A stretch of DNA of 59,796 nt from an uncultured Selenomonadales bacterium (GTDB taxonomy: Bacteria; Bacillota; Negativicutes; Selenomonadales; Selenomonadaceae), in NCBI GenBank assembly GCA_946408355.1, contig CAMJRX010000011.1, positions 1-59,796 of the forward strand, written 5' to 3'. This document shows, in pieces, positions 42,948-57,900 of the stretch; within the stretch, counting starts at the first letter, position 1; each line of letters begins with the position of its first letter. The translations under genes and the position numbers were made by a program. The notes beneath the pieces were generated by a model. That model did not search any database. It saw only the letters and a list, made by a program, of their open reading frames with translations, and was not told where the DNA came from.

Positions 42948-45900
42948 ATGAACGATAACATTTCCGTTATAATCGGCGCGGCTGTCATGCCCTTCCCAAA
43001 ATACAAGCTAAAACATTTCAAATTCGACCTGCAACGTTTCGCTAACACGGCGACGTTTGAAGGCGGCGTCTACACGCTGACGACCGACAAAGGCACGCTC
43101 AAGCTAAGTGGTCTGAAAAATTATTCCAATTACTGTCCCACGTTTGACGAGGCGAATAATCTTGTCGAAGTGCAACGTGACGCGGTCGCCGAGGGCGGCA
43201 CACTAACCGTCGTGGAAAACTCCACCGACTATGCTATTCGGCTTTTGGGTCAAAACTTCACCTTAGTGGGCAGTAGCGGAGACGATAGATTTATCTTCGA
43301 CAACGCGGAGCCTAACATCACAATCAAATACACCGTCGGCAGCGGCGGCAACGACACAATCGACGGCTTAGAAAACTCCACGATCCAATTCGTCACCGCA
43401 GACGGCAAGCCCGTTGCATACTCGATAAAACACAACGGCTACGATTCTACCGTCTTAACCGTCGGGCAGAACACAATCACGCTCGTTGGACGACACGTCG
43501 ACATCAAAAGCCGAATCGTCAACGGCGTCGGCTTGGAGACAATCGACGGGCTAAACGTCAACGTCGACGAAACGGGCAACGGCTACTACGAAATTTCTTC
43601 CGCCGCAGACCTACAAACACTCGCCAACTACGTCAACAACGACGGAAATACGTTGGGCAAAGTTTTCAAGCTCACGGGCGACATCGACTTGAGCGGCAGT
43701 GACTTCGCGGGCATCGGCAACGTAAATCGCAGCTTCAGCGGCACATTCGACGGCAACGGCTTCACAATCCGCAACCTGTCAATCAGCGGCTCAAACAGTT
43801 ACGTCGGATTGTTCGGCGACAACAGCGGCACAATTCAAAACGTCAAGCTCGATAACGTCAACGTCAGCGGCAAGGATTATGTCGGCGCAATCGTCGGCAA
43901 CAACTATGGCGGCAAAATCAGCAACTGCACCGTCACCAACGCCACAGTCAACGGCGATTATGGGGTCGGCGGGCTTATCGGCTGGAACGACTATTCCGAC
44001 TCATCCGTCACGGGCAACACTTTCGACGGCACGGTCAGCGGCAGTCAGTTGAATGGCTTCGGCTCACTCGTCGGCTATATGGCACAAGGCACGCTCACGG
44101 GCAACAAATATCACGGCAACGCGGGCGATGTCGGCGGCAACGACAAAGGCACCGTCAGCAACACGCGGCTTTATTCCGTGGCAGTCAGCGGCGCAACCTT
44201 CACCGTCGACAGCGACGCAATAACAATCGGCGATAAGACCTACTACGCAAGCGGCTCGACAGTCACCGTTGAAGATCAAACCTTCGCGCTCGGCTCCGAC
44301 TTGTCGCTTGCAAAGGTCACTTACCTCGACACGGACGGCACCAAACCTGAAGTCGTCCACGTGCTCACGGGCAATGAAACTTCATTGTCGGCGGGCACAT
44401 ACATCATCAACGACAACATCAATTTAAACGCGCTAAGCCTCGGCGGCAACGTCAACTTGATCCTCGCCGACGGAAAGACTTTGACGATCGACAACAATAT
44501 CAGCGGCGGCAACTTGACGGTCTTCGGGCAAAGCGGCGGTACGGGCAAGCTCAACGTCACGGGCACAATCTCAAGCAATACGCTTAACTTCACGGGCGGC
44601 AATTTGACGGCGGGCACTGTCTCAAGCAATACGCTCAACTTCAAGGGCGGCAATTTGACGGCGGGCACAATCTCAAGCCCCGTAACGCTCGATTGGACGC
44701 AAGACACCGATACTTTCAGCGCAACGAATTTCAACGGCTCCTTGACAATCGCCGACGGCAAACGTTTCTACGACGCGGCGGGCAAAATCTTCAGCGGCAC
44801 ACTAAACGATAAGCCGAACGGTCAACTTCGCGTCCTCGACGGCGTGCGGCTCGACCTGCCAAGCGGCGTCACCGTTGCAAGCGGAAAATATACGCAAGTC
44901 GGCTCCGACATCTACGTCAAGGCGGGCACCTCAATTACGCTAAGCTTTGCCGACGGCTTAACCCCGACGACATACCGCGTCAACGGCGAACTCATCAGCG
45001 ACGCCACGAACAATCAATACACCTTCACAATGGGCGACGACATTACATCGGTCAGCGCGGACAAATACACCTTCAGCGTCAGCGGCGACACGTGGTCATG
45101 TAAAGACGGCGACAACGTTATCTTCACGTTGAGCGGCGTGCAGAATTTGACAAGCTCCATTATCAGCGGCAACGTCGTCACGCTCAACGCCGAAAACTTC
45201 ACGGGCACCGACGTAACTGTCAGCAACCTCGCGGGCAACTTCGTTTTTGACATTCCCGACGGCAAAACTTTCGGCGGTGTCAGCAAGCTCAATACCTTCA
45301 AATTCACGCTCGACGGCGGCAATGTCGTTTACGCCATAAACTCCGTTGAAGACCTGCAAGCCCTCGCAACTTATATCAACGGCGGCAACAACGGCAGCGG
45401 CAAAGTTTTCAAGCTCACGACGGACATCGACTTGAGCGGCGTCGACAACTGGACACCAATCGGCAACACGGGAAGCACTTCGTTTTACGGCACGTTCGAC
45501 GGCGGCGGGCACATCATCAGCAACTTGACAAGCACGGGCAACAGTCGCAATGGCTTGTTCGGCATCGTCGACGACAGCGGCACGATTAAAGACGTCACGC
45601 TCATCAACGCCAACGTCAGCGGCGGCAGTGATAACGGTGCACTCGTCGGCTACAACATGGGCACCGTCACGAACAACAAATATCACGCCAACGTTAGCGA
45701 CGTCGGCTACAGCAGGGGCACAGTCAATAACACGCGGCTTTACACGTTCACCACGACGAGCGGCGTCACTGCCGAATACACCGGCACCGACGACCAAAAA
45801 GTCACCTTCGACGGCAAGGACTACTACGCAAGCGGCGCGACCTTCAAGCTCACCGTAGACGCGGACAACTTCCCGCAATATTACAAAATCCGTTCCGTCA

Positions 45901-48900
45901 GCGGCGCGACTGCCAACGACGACGGCACCTATACCGCCACGATTAACGGCGACTTGACCGTTCAAGTTTACGGCTACCCGAAAATCGCGGGGCTTGCCTT
46001 CGACAGCGACACTAACAAATACACCGTCGCCGACACCGCAGATTTCCTTATGCTCGCGTCTTATGTCAGCGGCGGCGGCAACATCAGCGGCTTGGAATTC
46101 AACTTCACGGCGACCGAATACACTATCAACGACCTAAACGAGTTGCGGGCTTTGGCTGATTTCGTCAACAGCGGCGGCGACACGTCGGGCTTAACTTTCA
46201 AGCTCGCGCAAAGTATCGGCGGCGTCAACTTCTACATCGGCGACAGCGACGCTCACAGATTCAAAGGCACGCTCAACGGCAACGGCAAAACAATCAGCGT
46301 CAAATACAACGCCACTGAAAATTATTGCGCACTGTTCAGATATGTGGACGGCGCGACGATTCAAAATCTGCACGTCGACGGCACAATCAACACTGCTAAA
46401 CAATCTGCCGCAGGTATCGCCGCTTACGTTTACGGCACGACGACAATCACCGATTGCTGCTCAAGCGTCACGATTAACAGCACGTTCAACGGGGTGGCTG
46501 CTCACGGCGGCTTGGTTGCCAGCGTTGCAAATAACTACTACACGCTTAACCTTACCAACTGCATTTTCGACGGCAAGTTGCTCGGCTCCCAATCAAAGAG
46601 TTGCGGCGGTTTGGTCGGCGGTCTGAACAAAACATCGACTGCCAACGTCACCAACTGCCTCTTTGCGCCGTCAGAAGTCACTCTCCTCAATCAGTACAAT
46701 GATACTTTGGTTTGCGGCTCCGGCACCGTCAATCTCAACGGCGGCTATTACACACAAGCTTTAACCAACGTTCAGGGCACGCAGGTTTACAAGGTCACGT
46801 TGCCCAAAGGCATCACTGCTACGGGTGACACGGTCGTCACTTTCGGCAATAACACTTATGCGGCGGGCGAAGTCACACTCACGGCGAAAAGAGGATACGT
46901 CATAAGCGGCGGCAATTCCGTCAACGTAAGCGCAGACACGACAATCACGGCGACGCTCGACGAAAATAATCATTACGTCATTGATAACGGCGACGGAACC
47001 TATCAACTTGCCGACGAATCGAACACGACCGATTATCCTGACTTGATTCAGGTTTACGAGCTTACATTGAACGGCGTAGAAGTCAGCGGCGGCAATCCTT
47101 TAACTTTCAACGGCAAAAATTACTACTTCGGCGGCTCAACAGTCACTTTTACGAAGAAAAACGGCTATAATTACAACGTAGACAGCGAATCAATCACAAT
47201 CGACAGCGACAAGACGATAACCGCGACCCTCGACGACACCAAACATTACGTTTTCGATAATGGAAACGGTTACACGCTCGCAACAGCCGAGAACACGACC
47301 GATTATCCTGACTTGATTCAGGTTTACGAGCTTACATTGAACGGCGTAGAAGTCAGCGGCGGCAATCCTTTAACTTTCAACGGCAAAAATTACTACTTCG
47401 GCGGCTCAACAGTCACTTTTACGAAGAAAAACGGCTATAATTACAACGTAGACAGCGAATCAATCACAATCGACAGCGACAAGACGATAACCGCGACCCT
47501 CGACGACACCAAACATTACGTTTTCGATAATGGAAACGGTTACACGCTCGCAACAGCCGAGAACACGACCGATTATCCCGACTTAACGCAGGTTTACGAG
47601 CTTACATTGCAAGGCGTCACTGCGACGGGCGATATTTTGGTTACCGACGGCGGAAAAACCTATGCAACGGGCGAAATTACACTTGCGGCGAAGACCGGCT
47701 ACAATTACACGGGCGAAAACTCCGCCACAATCGCCGACTACGCGACTTTTACCGCGAATTTCGACGCCGACCCGAATAATCATTACGTTTTGGCAAGTGA
47801 TACGAGCAAATTGGCAACGGCGGCGGACGTAAGCGACTATCCCGACTTAATAAAAGTGTGGAAAGTCAGCGGCTTGCCTGTCAGCGATAATATTTACACG
47901 ATTGACGGCGAAATTTACATTGCGGACGGCACGGAAGTCACAATCGGCAGTCAAACCTTCAAAATCAGTGCGGACAGTCAATTTGTCTCTGCAAACTACG
48001 TTGATAACAGCGGCGAAACTCAAGAAGGCTATGCAATCCCGATAACCGACGCCACGACGACCATAAACGGCGGCTGGTATGTGGTCAGCGGCGAAGTTAA
48101 TCTGGCAATGCTCACAATCAGCGGCAATGTGAATTTGATTCTTGCCGACGATTGCAACTTGACGATACAAAACCAAGACGCGAGCACCGTAATGGATTAT
48201 TCCTACTACGGTAATTGCGGATTCGGTATTTTCGGCGAATCGGGAGCAAATCTTAATATTTACTGTCAAAATGGCGGCACGGGCACGCTTACAGCCAATT
48301 ATATAAGAGGTTCCGACGATGAAGGCTATGATATTGTTAGTCGTTCGTTCGGAATTTACGCTGACAACATAAATATTTATGGCGGCAACGTAAATGCCAC
48401 GAGCAACGAAGGTATCCGCGCAGAAAACGGCGATATAAAGGTTTATGGCGGCACATTAACCGTAAATGGCACCAATGACGTTGCGATTAGTGCAAAAAAT
48501 GTTGAAATAATCAGCGGAACAGTCACTGCGACGGGCTATACCGGTATCAGTGCAGGTAGCGGCACCGTCAAGATCACCGGCGGAAACGTAAATTTGACCG
48601 GAACTGGTTGCGGTATCAATGCAAACAACGTAAATATCAGCGACGGCATAGTAATTGCGACCGGAAATGGCGACAGCGGTATAGATTCAGGCGGAGACGT
48701 AAATATCAGCGGCGGAACAGTCATTTCGACGGGCGACAGCGGTATAGATTCAGGCGGCAACGTAAATATCAGCGGCGGAACAGTCGAGGCTACTGGAATA
48801 TACAGCGGTATAGATTCAGACGGCAACGTAAACATCACAGGCGGCAAAATCAAAGCGATTAGCACCGGTGAAGATGATTATCCGTGGTATCAACCGGGCA

Positions 48901-51900
48901 TAAAGGGTATTTGCGCAAATTGGGACGATGGCACAATCAATTTAAGCTGGACAAATGCCGATGATTACATTTACACGAACAGTTACAACAGAAATGTCAC
49001 CTTCGACAAGGAATTTTATGATATAAACGGCAAACTTTATGCTAAATCAGGCTCAATAGTTGAGTTACCTGCGGGCGTCTCGATTGAAAACGTTCCGAAG
49101 ATTGACGACGCGAACAAATACATAGTTCCTGAAGGCGATTACACGCTGAAATTGGCTGACGGCGTAGCGATTAACGGCTCAACCACGTTGACTGTTGAAA
49201 ATAACATGTCCGCAGATGATTTTAACGTTTATTATGCAGTCACTCCGCCAAATGGTTACGAAATTGCAAGCGATGACACCTACGACGGCAAATATCGCGG
49301 CGATATAACCTTAAAACCGAGTACAGGCTACATCGGCGAAGAATTTTATACAGAAATTACCGCTCCGAATCAAGAAATTAAAGGCGGCACGCTGAATTTG
49401 GACGAGAGCAAGCATTATGTCTACCAAACCGATAACGGATACACAGTTGCCGACGCTGAAAACGTTAAAGAGGCGAATTATCCCGCCTTGATTCAAGCTT
49501 ACACGGTTGAAGGCACCGAACTCACTGCCGGCGGCGATGTTTATTGCGTAAAAGACGGCGTTGCATATGTAAAAACTGGCGGCTCAGTCACAATCGGCGG
49601 CGAAACCTACGAAGTCAGCGCGGATTCGGCTTATGTCAGCTATAATGACGGCTCGGAACAACAAACGCTTGCCAAAATCCTCACCGACGCTGATATTTCG
49701 CTTGATTCGGGCAGTTACGTCGTAAAATCAGACCTCACAATCGATAATACGCTCGAAATTAGCGGCGAAGTTAATTTAATCCTTGCCGACGGCGTGACAC
49801 TCAATTTAAACAGCGGAATAAACGGAAATAACGATTCCACGCTAAATATCGTCGGCACTGGCACGCTTTCAGTCGGCGACATTACCACAGAAGGCGAACT
49901 CAACATTAAAAACGGCAATATCGACGCCAATAACATCACTGCTAACACGATTAACATCAGCGGCGGCAATATCAGCGTGCAAAGTGAAATTAAAGTCACA
50001 AACAACATTTATGACGCTATGATAATCAGCGGTGGAACGGTTAATTGCTATAATATCTATGTTGGTGGTGAATATAGCGACGGCGGTATTAGAATCAGCG
50101 GCGGCGAAATTACAGTTGAATCTTACATTAACGCTGACTCAATCCACTTTGACGGTCGTTTTTATGACTCTGACGGCAATATTTATACCGACTACGCCGA
50201 ATCAGGCTATATCGACCACGAAATCACCTTAAAACCGCTTGGCGATAATTTCATCGTGACAATTCCCGACGGAATTACGCTTACCAGCGGCACTGCGACC
50301 AAAATCGGCACAACGAACAAATATATCTGCGCGGCTGAAGAAGAATTGACGTTATCGACAGGCGAAAATGCTAATTTTGCCAAAATCACGGGCATAAAGG
50401 GCTTGACGGCGGAAAATGGCACTTACACCTACACCGTCAACGCGGATTCGACGCTTGAACTTGAAGGCTATCCTAAAATCGACGGCTTAAACTTCATCAG
50501 CGACGGCGATTATTACAAAATTTCTTCCGTTGAGGATTTTCAGACGCTTGCAAGCTATGTAATCGACAATCACGACTGCGCGGGCTTGAAATTTAAGCAG
50601 ACAGCCGACATCGACTTAAGCAACGAGACTTTTACGGCGATTGAGGGATTTAAAGGCACATTTAACGGCGACGGACATTTAATCACGTCGAACAATGCGA
50701 TTTTCAGCGGCAATACGGGCGAAATCAGCGGCGGATATTATTACGGCACGAGCGGAAACGGTTTCACGCGAATTTACAAGCTGAATGTTCCTTCAAACGT
50801 GGAAATCGTCGGCGCAATGAACTTTGGCGGGCAAAATTACGCTAAAGACGGCGATAAGGTCACAATCAGCGGCTTTAACGGCGGAGAAATTACTTTTGAC
50901 GACGCGATAACCGAACTCACGACGAGCGGCGACGATATAATTGCTAAAGGCGATGATTTAAGCATTACAATCAGCGGTTTAACGTTCCCAACGTCTACAG
51001 ACGGCTTTAACGACGAAAAATATCAACGTACGACGGCGGCGGGCGCAGTTGTCGGCGAAAATAAAATATCCTACGCCGCGCAAACTGTTGAAGATCTCTT
51101 TACATTGTCTGGCGTCGACACGAGCAAAGTCACAGTCAACGAAAACGCCGTTAATATTTCCAAAGACGCGCTCAAAGGCACGGACATCACGTTGACACCT
51201 GCGAGCGGGCAAAATTATTCGCTGGAATTGGCAAGCGACGTTCCGCAACTCAATAATAACGTTCCTCCGACGACTGCTGCGGCTCAAGTCAACGATAATA
51301 GCTACATTGGCGCAAGTTATAGCGACTATTACACGCAAAACGGCAACACGGCAAAACATTATGCGGCGTCAGGCGGAGAAACGATAAAAACCGACAACGA
51401 AAACATCACGGGCGCAATGATTGAAGGCGCAATCACTCAAAGCGGCTCACTTATCGACGGTCAATACAAAATCAGCTACAATTTGGCGGTCGGCAATGAT
51501 ATTCTCGACAAAATTGGTTACGGGCAGACGATAACTTTCAGCGGCGCAGACATCACGGTTAATTTTGTTGACAATTTGCCTGCCGATTATCATACAGCGG
51601 CTTGGGGCAGTGCAGATGCAACTTGGAACGGCAACACCTACACCGCCGCAATCACTACGCGCGATTATTTCAGCAACACGAACGGCACGATTAAGCACGA
51701 GTATCAACAGGGCGGCACGACGTTTGAACTTAGCGGCGCGGACACTTCCAAAGTCACGGTTGACGGCGCGACGGTTAAATTGAGTGCGGATTCGTTCACG
51801 AGCGACGAAATCACATTGACTGACGGAACTGACGCGGCAGTTTCAGAGCAAATTGACTATAAACTTTCGATTGACGGCTTGACGACGGCGGAAGAGGCTC

Positions 51901-54900
51901 CAATTACGGCTGGATTCAGCGACTACAGCGACGGTAAATATATTTACACGTCTGCGGGCAATAAAACTTACTATACGCTCGACGGAAACAAAGCCACGCG
52001 CACGAATCAATCCGGCGGCGATACTTTTGAATTTGGCGGGCTGAATTTGGGCACGTTGACAATCGACGCAAGCGGAAACGTCACGAGTTCCGAACTCAAC
52101 GCGATTATCGGCACGCTGAACGGAAATATTTTCACGCTGAATAATCTTGACGTGCTCGGAACCTTATCGGCAGGCGCCACTAAAGATTTTACGTTTAACG
52201 GCGGCGGAAAGTTTACTCTCACGTTGGGCGAAGCGTTCAAACTCAATAACAAACAAACTCTCGGCACGGGCGGCAAACTTTCTCAAAAGGGCGACGCGGT
52301 TACCGGGCTTGCGACTTACGAATACATTTCCAATCACGATTCAGCATACACGGAGCAAAGCGGCAACACTTATACTTTCCACGCGGAGGCGGCGCACGAC
52401 GAAGTTACAATCAGCAACCTCAATGCGGGCGTGACGGACGAATACAAACCCGACAACAAAGTTTTTACGCTTGACGGAAATATTTTGCCCGACGCTAACA
52501 CGACGATTGAAATCAGCGGCGGCTATTCGCTCTCTCTCGGCGACGTGACAAAATCGGCTTATCAATCCGACGACAACGGCAAATTTGAGAACGGCACATT
52601 GACTTTGCCCGCGTTCAAGGCTTATTACGAGCAAAGTGGAGATTCAATCACGGCGCACGCATCGCAGGCGGCAAAGAATTTGTTCACGTTCAGCGGTTTA
52701 GGCGATTACGCCACGACTTACAGCAACGACGTTTTGAATATCGGCGACATCGGCTCCGTCAACGTCAGCACCGGCGCAGTCACCTTCGACAAAGCAAAAC
52801 TCGAATCACTCGGCACGAAAACTTACACGCTGGATAAACTCGGCAATAATATTACCTTTACGATTAACGGCGTCGATTATCAGAGTTCCACTCCCGCCGC
52901 GCAAACCAAGTGGCTCGACTTGGGCGGCGGCTCCTACTCTTATAACAGCGGCGTGGTTGATTCTTACTGGACGAACAGCGGCAACGAATACAAATTCACC
53001 GCGCAGGACATCGGCACCGCACAAGTCACAATCAGCGGCTTGAATTCCGAACCGTCTGCCCCGAATAACGGCATTATAACTCTAACTGAAAACGCCACAG
53101 TCAGCAACAACACGGGCGGCTACCTGTTCGACCTTTCCGACGGCAAGACGTTCAACGGCAACGCTAAGATTGGCAGTCTCAAGTTCGGCTACGACGGCGC
53201 GTCTTTCTACGCAGTCAATTCTGCGGAAGATTTCGCTCAAATCAGCGGCGGCGGACGCTTTAAACTTTCTGCAGACTTGACTTTAAGCGATGCAATTTCC
53301 TCAAACTTTACGGGCACGCTTGAGGGTGGCGGACATTTCGTCAACAACTTTAACGGCACGCTCAACGGCACGGCAAGCAATTTGTATTATCGCGGCGCGG
53401 GCACAATCAGCGGCGGCACGAAACTTTATACGGTCAATTTGCCCGAAGGTGTCACTGCCACCATAACTGAGGCGACCGCAAGCAAGGCGCACAAATTTGG
53501 CGATGTGACTTATTACGAGAGCGGCGCGACGTTCAACTTGACTATCACCGACACGGACATTACCGCGAAGGATATCACCTTCACGATAAATGACAGCGAC
53601 TTGACGGCAAATAATTTCTACTATGCAGTAACTCCGCCCGCAGGTTATAAAATCAGCGGCACTCCCGACGAATACAACGGCAAATATCGCGGCGAAGTTA
53701 CTTTCAAGCCCAAAGCGGGCTACACCGGCTCCGATGTAACCGCGACAATTAACGCAGTCACCGACCTAAGCAACAATGCGGCTGGTTTGGACGGCACGAA
53801 GCATTACATCTACGGCACGGAAGGAAATTACACACTTGCAACTGCCGAGAACGTCAAGACGAATAATTATCCCGACTTGACAGAAGTTTACGCGCTGACT
53901 TTGCCGAGTTTTATCACCATTACTGAAAGCCCGCTCATCACCGACGGCGGCACCCGCTACTACGCGCCGAACACTACGGTTAATCTGTTGCTTGCGAATG
54001 GCACGGTTGGTTACACGCTCACTTCCGACAGCTTGACCATGAACGGCGACAAGACTTTAGCTGACTTGCCGATTGAACTTGCGGCGGGAAATTTCATCTA
54101 CAAGGCGAACAGCACGAATTATCTTGCTACGGTCGATAACGTTAAGAATGCAGGTTATCCGACGTTGACGCGAGTTTACGAAGTGACTTTGCCGAGCGGC
54201 GCAACTGCAAGCGGCGGTATCGTCATTGACGGCAAAACCTACACGTCGGCAAATGCAACGCTCACAATCAGCGGCTTTACAAGCGGGGAAATTTCTTTCG
54301 ACGACGCGATAACTTCCCTCACGAATAGCGACGACAAAATCATTGCTCACATCGACGAGAACACAAACTTTGCAATCAGCGCACCTTTCCCGACTGACAG
54401 CGCGGCTTGGACGGTCAACGGCACGAGCGCAACTTATAACGAGACGCACACGGGCGGCGCAGTCGTTGAGGATAAGAAAATTATTTATAAAGCTCCTGCA
54501 GGCGACAATAAAAATTTCACACTGGAGAATTTGTCGGGCAGTTTGGACGATACAAAATTAAAAGCGGCTGTCGACGTTTCTGGCACGGAAATAACTTTCA
54601 AGTCGGACGCTGTGCTTGATTCGAGTAAAATTATCACAGCTCCGAGCGGCTACACTTTGAAATTGGGCAACGATATAACCCAAAGCGAATCCAAAGGACT
54701 TTCTTGGACGCAAGACCAGACCGACAAGGATAAATATGTTTACGTTGCGGCTGGCGACACGGAAGGTTATCGCGTCGCCAACAATCAAATCGTGCACAAG
54801 TCGGATAATCGCGAGACATTTACAATCAGCGGCTTGAAAAATACTTTGACAACGAACGGGGCGACTTTACCGAGCGGTGTGACGGTTGAGAGCGGTACGG

Positions 54901-57900
54901 TAAAAATTTCGGACGACGCGCTGAACGGAAAAGATGTTACACTTGACGGCAACTTTGCTCTTGAGCTTAACGGTGTTTCAGCCGCGACGACCATCGGCGA
55001 AGGCTGGAACGGCACAACTTATAAGTCCGAATATGTCAGCGTAGCGGGCTACTCTGCGAGCGGCAAGAAGATTATTTACACACCGACGACGCCGGCGACC
55101 GAATTGTTCAGCTTAAGCGGCGTTGAAAGTGCGAGCGGCTTTACTGTCAGCAAGAGCGGCGACAAGTACATAGTCAACATTTCCGCCTTGAATTACGACG
55201 CGGCGAAGACAATCATGCTTGATAAAAAATCTTCCGACGTGAGTTTTGCTTATGCGGAAGGATTCACGGGTAATAAGTCACAGACGGTTGCAAGCAACGC
55301 GAGCTTGACGAATGGCACCTACACTTCGACGGCTTATCAAGCGTGGAGTGATTTGAACGGCGAAACTTTAACGATTCACCCCGCGACAACTGCCAAAACT
55401 TTCACAATCACCAACTTAAATTCGGCGGCAAGTCTTAATGATAATCTCATAGTTAAGGACGGAGATACGACCGAATTTGAATTCAAAGCGGCGGCTCTCG
55501 ATAAAAAATCGGTCAGCATAACGGGCGATAATTTCTCCGTCAAACTCAATGGCGATGTTGATACGACAGCCGAGACGATTAGCGAATCAAAAACTTTGAC
55601 GAACGACACGCTTAGTTATCGAGCGGCGGGCATTGGCGAATACTACACGGCGATGGCGACGGGCGTCACTTACACGGGACAAGTCGGCGGCGAGACGTTC
55701 ACATTGAGCGGCATTGCAAAAGCGGACGGCGTGACGATAAGCGGCAAGCAAGTTACCGTTGCCGAAAGTGCTCTGAACATGGAGGCGACAGCGGCTTACA
55801 CAGTCGAACTTAACGGCGACGATTTCACGCTGATATTTACCGGCAATACGAGCAACGCAGAAACTTCTGCAACATTGGTTAATGGAACGTACACTTCGGC
55901 TTACACGCCCGCATACTTTACGGGTAGCGGCAAGAAGTACACTTTCACGCCCGCGACGGCTCCGACGACGTTCACAATCAGCGGGCTTGGTAGTGGTGCT
56001 AAACTTAATGAAAATGTTTCGGTCAGCGGCAAGACGATAACAATCAGCGACGGTGCGTTGACTTCCACACACGATAAAATTTCCGTTAAAGATTCGAGCT
56101 ACACGTTGCAACTTACCGATTCGCTTGCCAAGACGATTAACTTCAATCAAACAGGCAATGCGGTTACGTTGAGCGGAACGACGGCGGGCTATGCCAAAGT
56201 CGGCAACGCTTACGAGTGGCAAGAACAAGTTGGCGGCGAAACGTTGACGATAACGGGCTTGAAAGACGGCGCGACTTTGACTGCTGATATGTTCACCCGC
56301 AACGGCGAGCAAATTATTTTCAAGCCGACGCAAAATCTTTTGCCGAGCAATCCGACGACGATAACGATTACAGACGGCGGCGTGATTGATACTTCGGCGT
56401 TGACTGTGACGGGTAAGTTTGACGCGCATTGGAGCGGCACGACTTACATTTCCGAGAAGACTGCCTCAAGTTGGACGAACAACGCGGCAACGGTCACCTA
56501 CACGAAAGCGACGGGCGGCGAGGAATTATTTACGCTTGATAATTTAAAAGCGGGCGTGACAGTCGAGGAACTTGCGGCGGCGATTGATGTTGATAGCACG
56601 AAGATAACGATAAAATCCGATGCGATTTTTGATACGAGCAAAAAAATTACCGCTCCGAACGGATATGCCTTTAAAATTGCCGACACGAGCGGGCATTACG
56701 TCTTTCAAGACGGCAACAGTTACGCATTGGCGGCGACTGACAACACAACCGGCTATTCTAATTTAATTCGTGTTTACGAAGTAACATTGCCCGCATTTGT
56801 GACAGTCACGGGCGGCATTTCTGCGAAAGACGGCGGCAAAACTTATGCGACCGGCGAAATCACTTTGTCGGGCACGAAAACCGGCTACACAGTTGCGAAC
56901 ACCGCCACAATCACGGGTGACACGACGATTAGTGCGAGTTTCGACGAGACTAAGCATTACGTTTTCAAAGAGAGCAATGATTACACGCTTGCGACCGCCA
57001 CTAACACGACCGCTTATCCGGAATTGACGCAAGTCTACAAAGTTACTTTGCCGAGCGGAATTACTGTAACGAGCGACAAGTATGCGGTCGGCAATGATAT
57101 TTATGTTGCGGCAAATGCTCAAGTTACAATTGCGGCTAGCGACGCCAACAAGCTCATCAAGAGCGCGACGGTAGAGGGTGGCACGCTGGTAAATGGTGTT
57201 TACACTTTAACCGCCACGAAAGATTTGGAAGTTACCGCGCCGATTTTAATTTGGGACTTCGCAAAAGTTTTCGCAAGTGAGGACGGCACGTCAGATAAAC
57301 CTTACACTCTCGACACGGCGACCAAGCTCGGCTATTTGACAGATAATATATCTGTCGGCGAAGATTACAGTGGGAAATATTTCAAACTGACGAGCAACAT
57401 CGGTTCCGAAGTGAAAAATATCGGCGACGCAACGAATAATTTCAAAGGAATTTTGACTTTGGGAGCGGGCGTTAAGGTTTCGTTCAATGTCGGCTCGACA
57501 ATCGAGGCAATCAGCGGCGAAATTACTTTCAACGCAAGCACTTCGATGTTTGACAGCTTGGACAGCGGCGACAAGTTCAAAGTCGGCGATACCGAGTACA
57601 CCGTTGGCGACGGTTGCATTTTGCAGAGCGGAAAAGTTTGGCTCAATCCTTCGACGGTCACTTTAACCGAACTTGGCACAGAAAATAATTGGACAGCTAC
57701 AGTTGACGGCACAATCACGCTTACTGCCGCCGCTCAAGATTTTTACAGCACTGACGGCAAGAAAGTCGCGAGTTTCAACGGCACGACACTGACTAAAGCA
57801 AATGATTCAGCTACGCAAATCACAGCGATAAATGCAAGCGCGTTGACGACTGCGATAACGATTGACGGATTCTATAATTCGACGACGACAATCACGGCGG

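Noticed and set aside
45096-45965. Long minus-strand frame (289 codons) inside the giant gene
   Set aside because: Antisense shadow: the biased, repetitive codon use of the giant gene leaves few stops on the other strand. The product is compositionally odd and has no RBS.
47021-47560. Possible CRISPR or satellite array
   Set aside because: The 270-bp units are in frame and encode protein, with no short repeat-spacer pattern.
55587-56429. Minus-strand frame of 280 codons inside the giant gene
   Set aside because: Same reason as the previous one; it overlaps the continuous sense frame completely.
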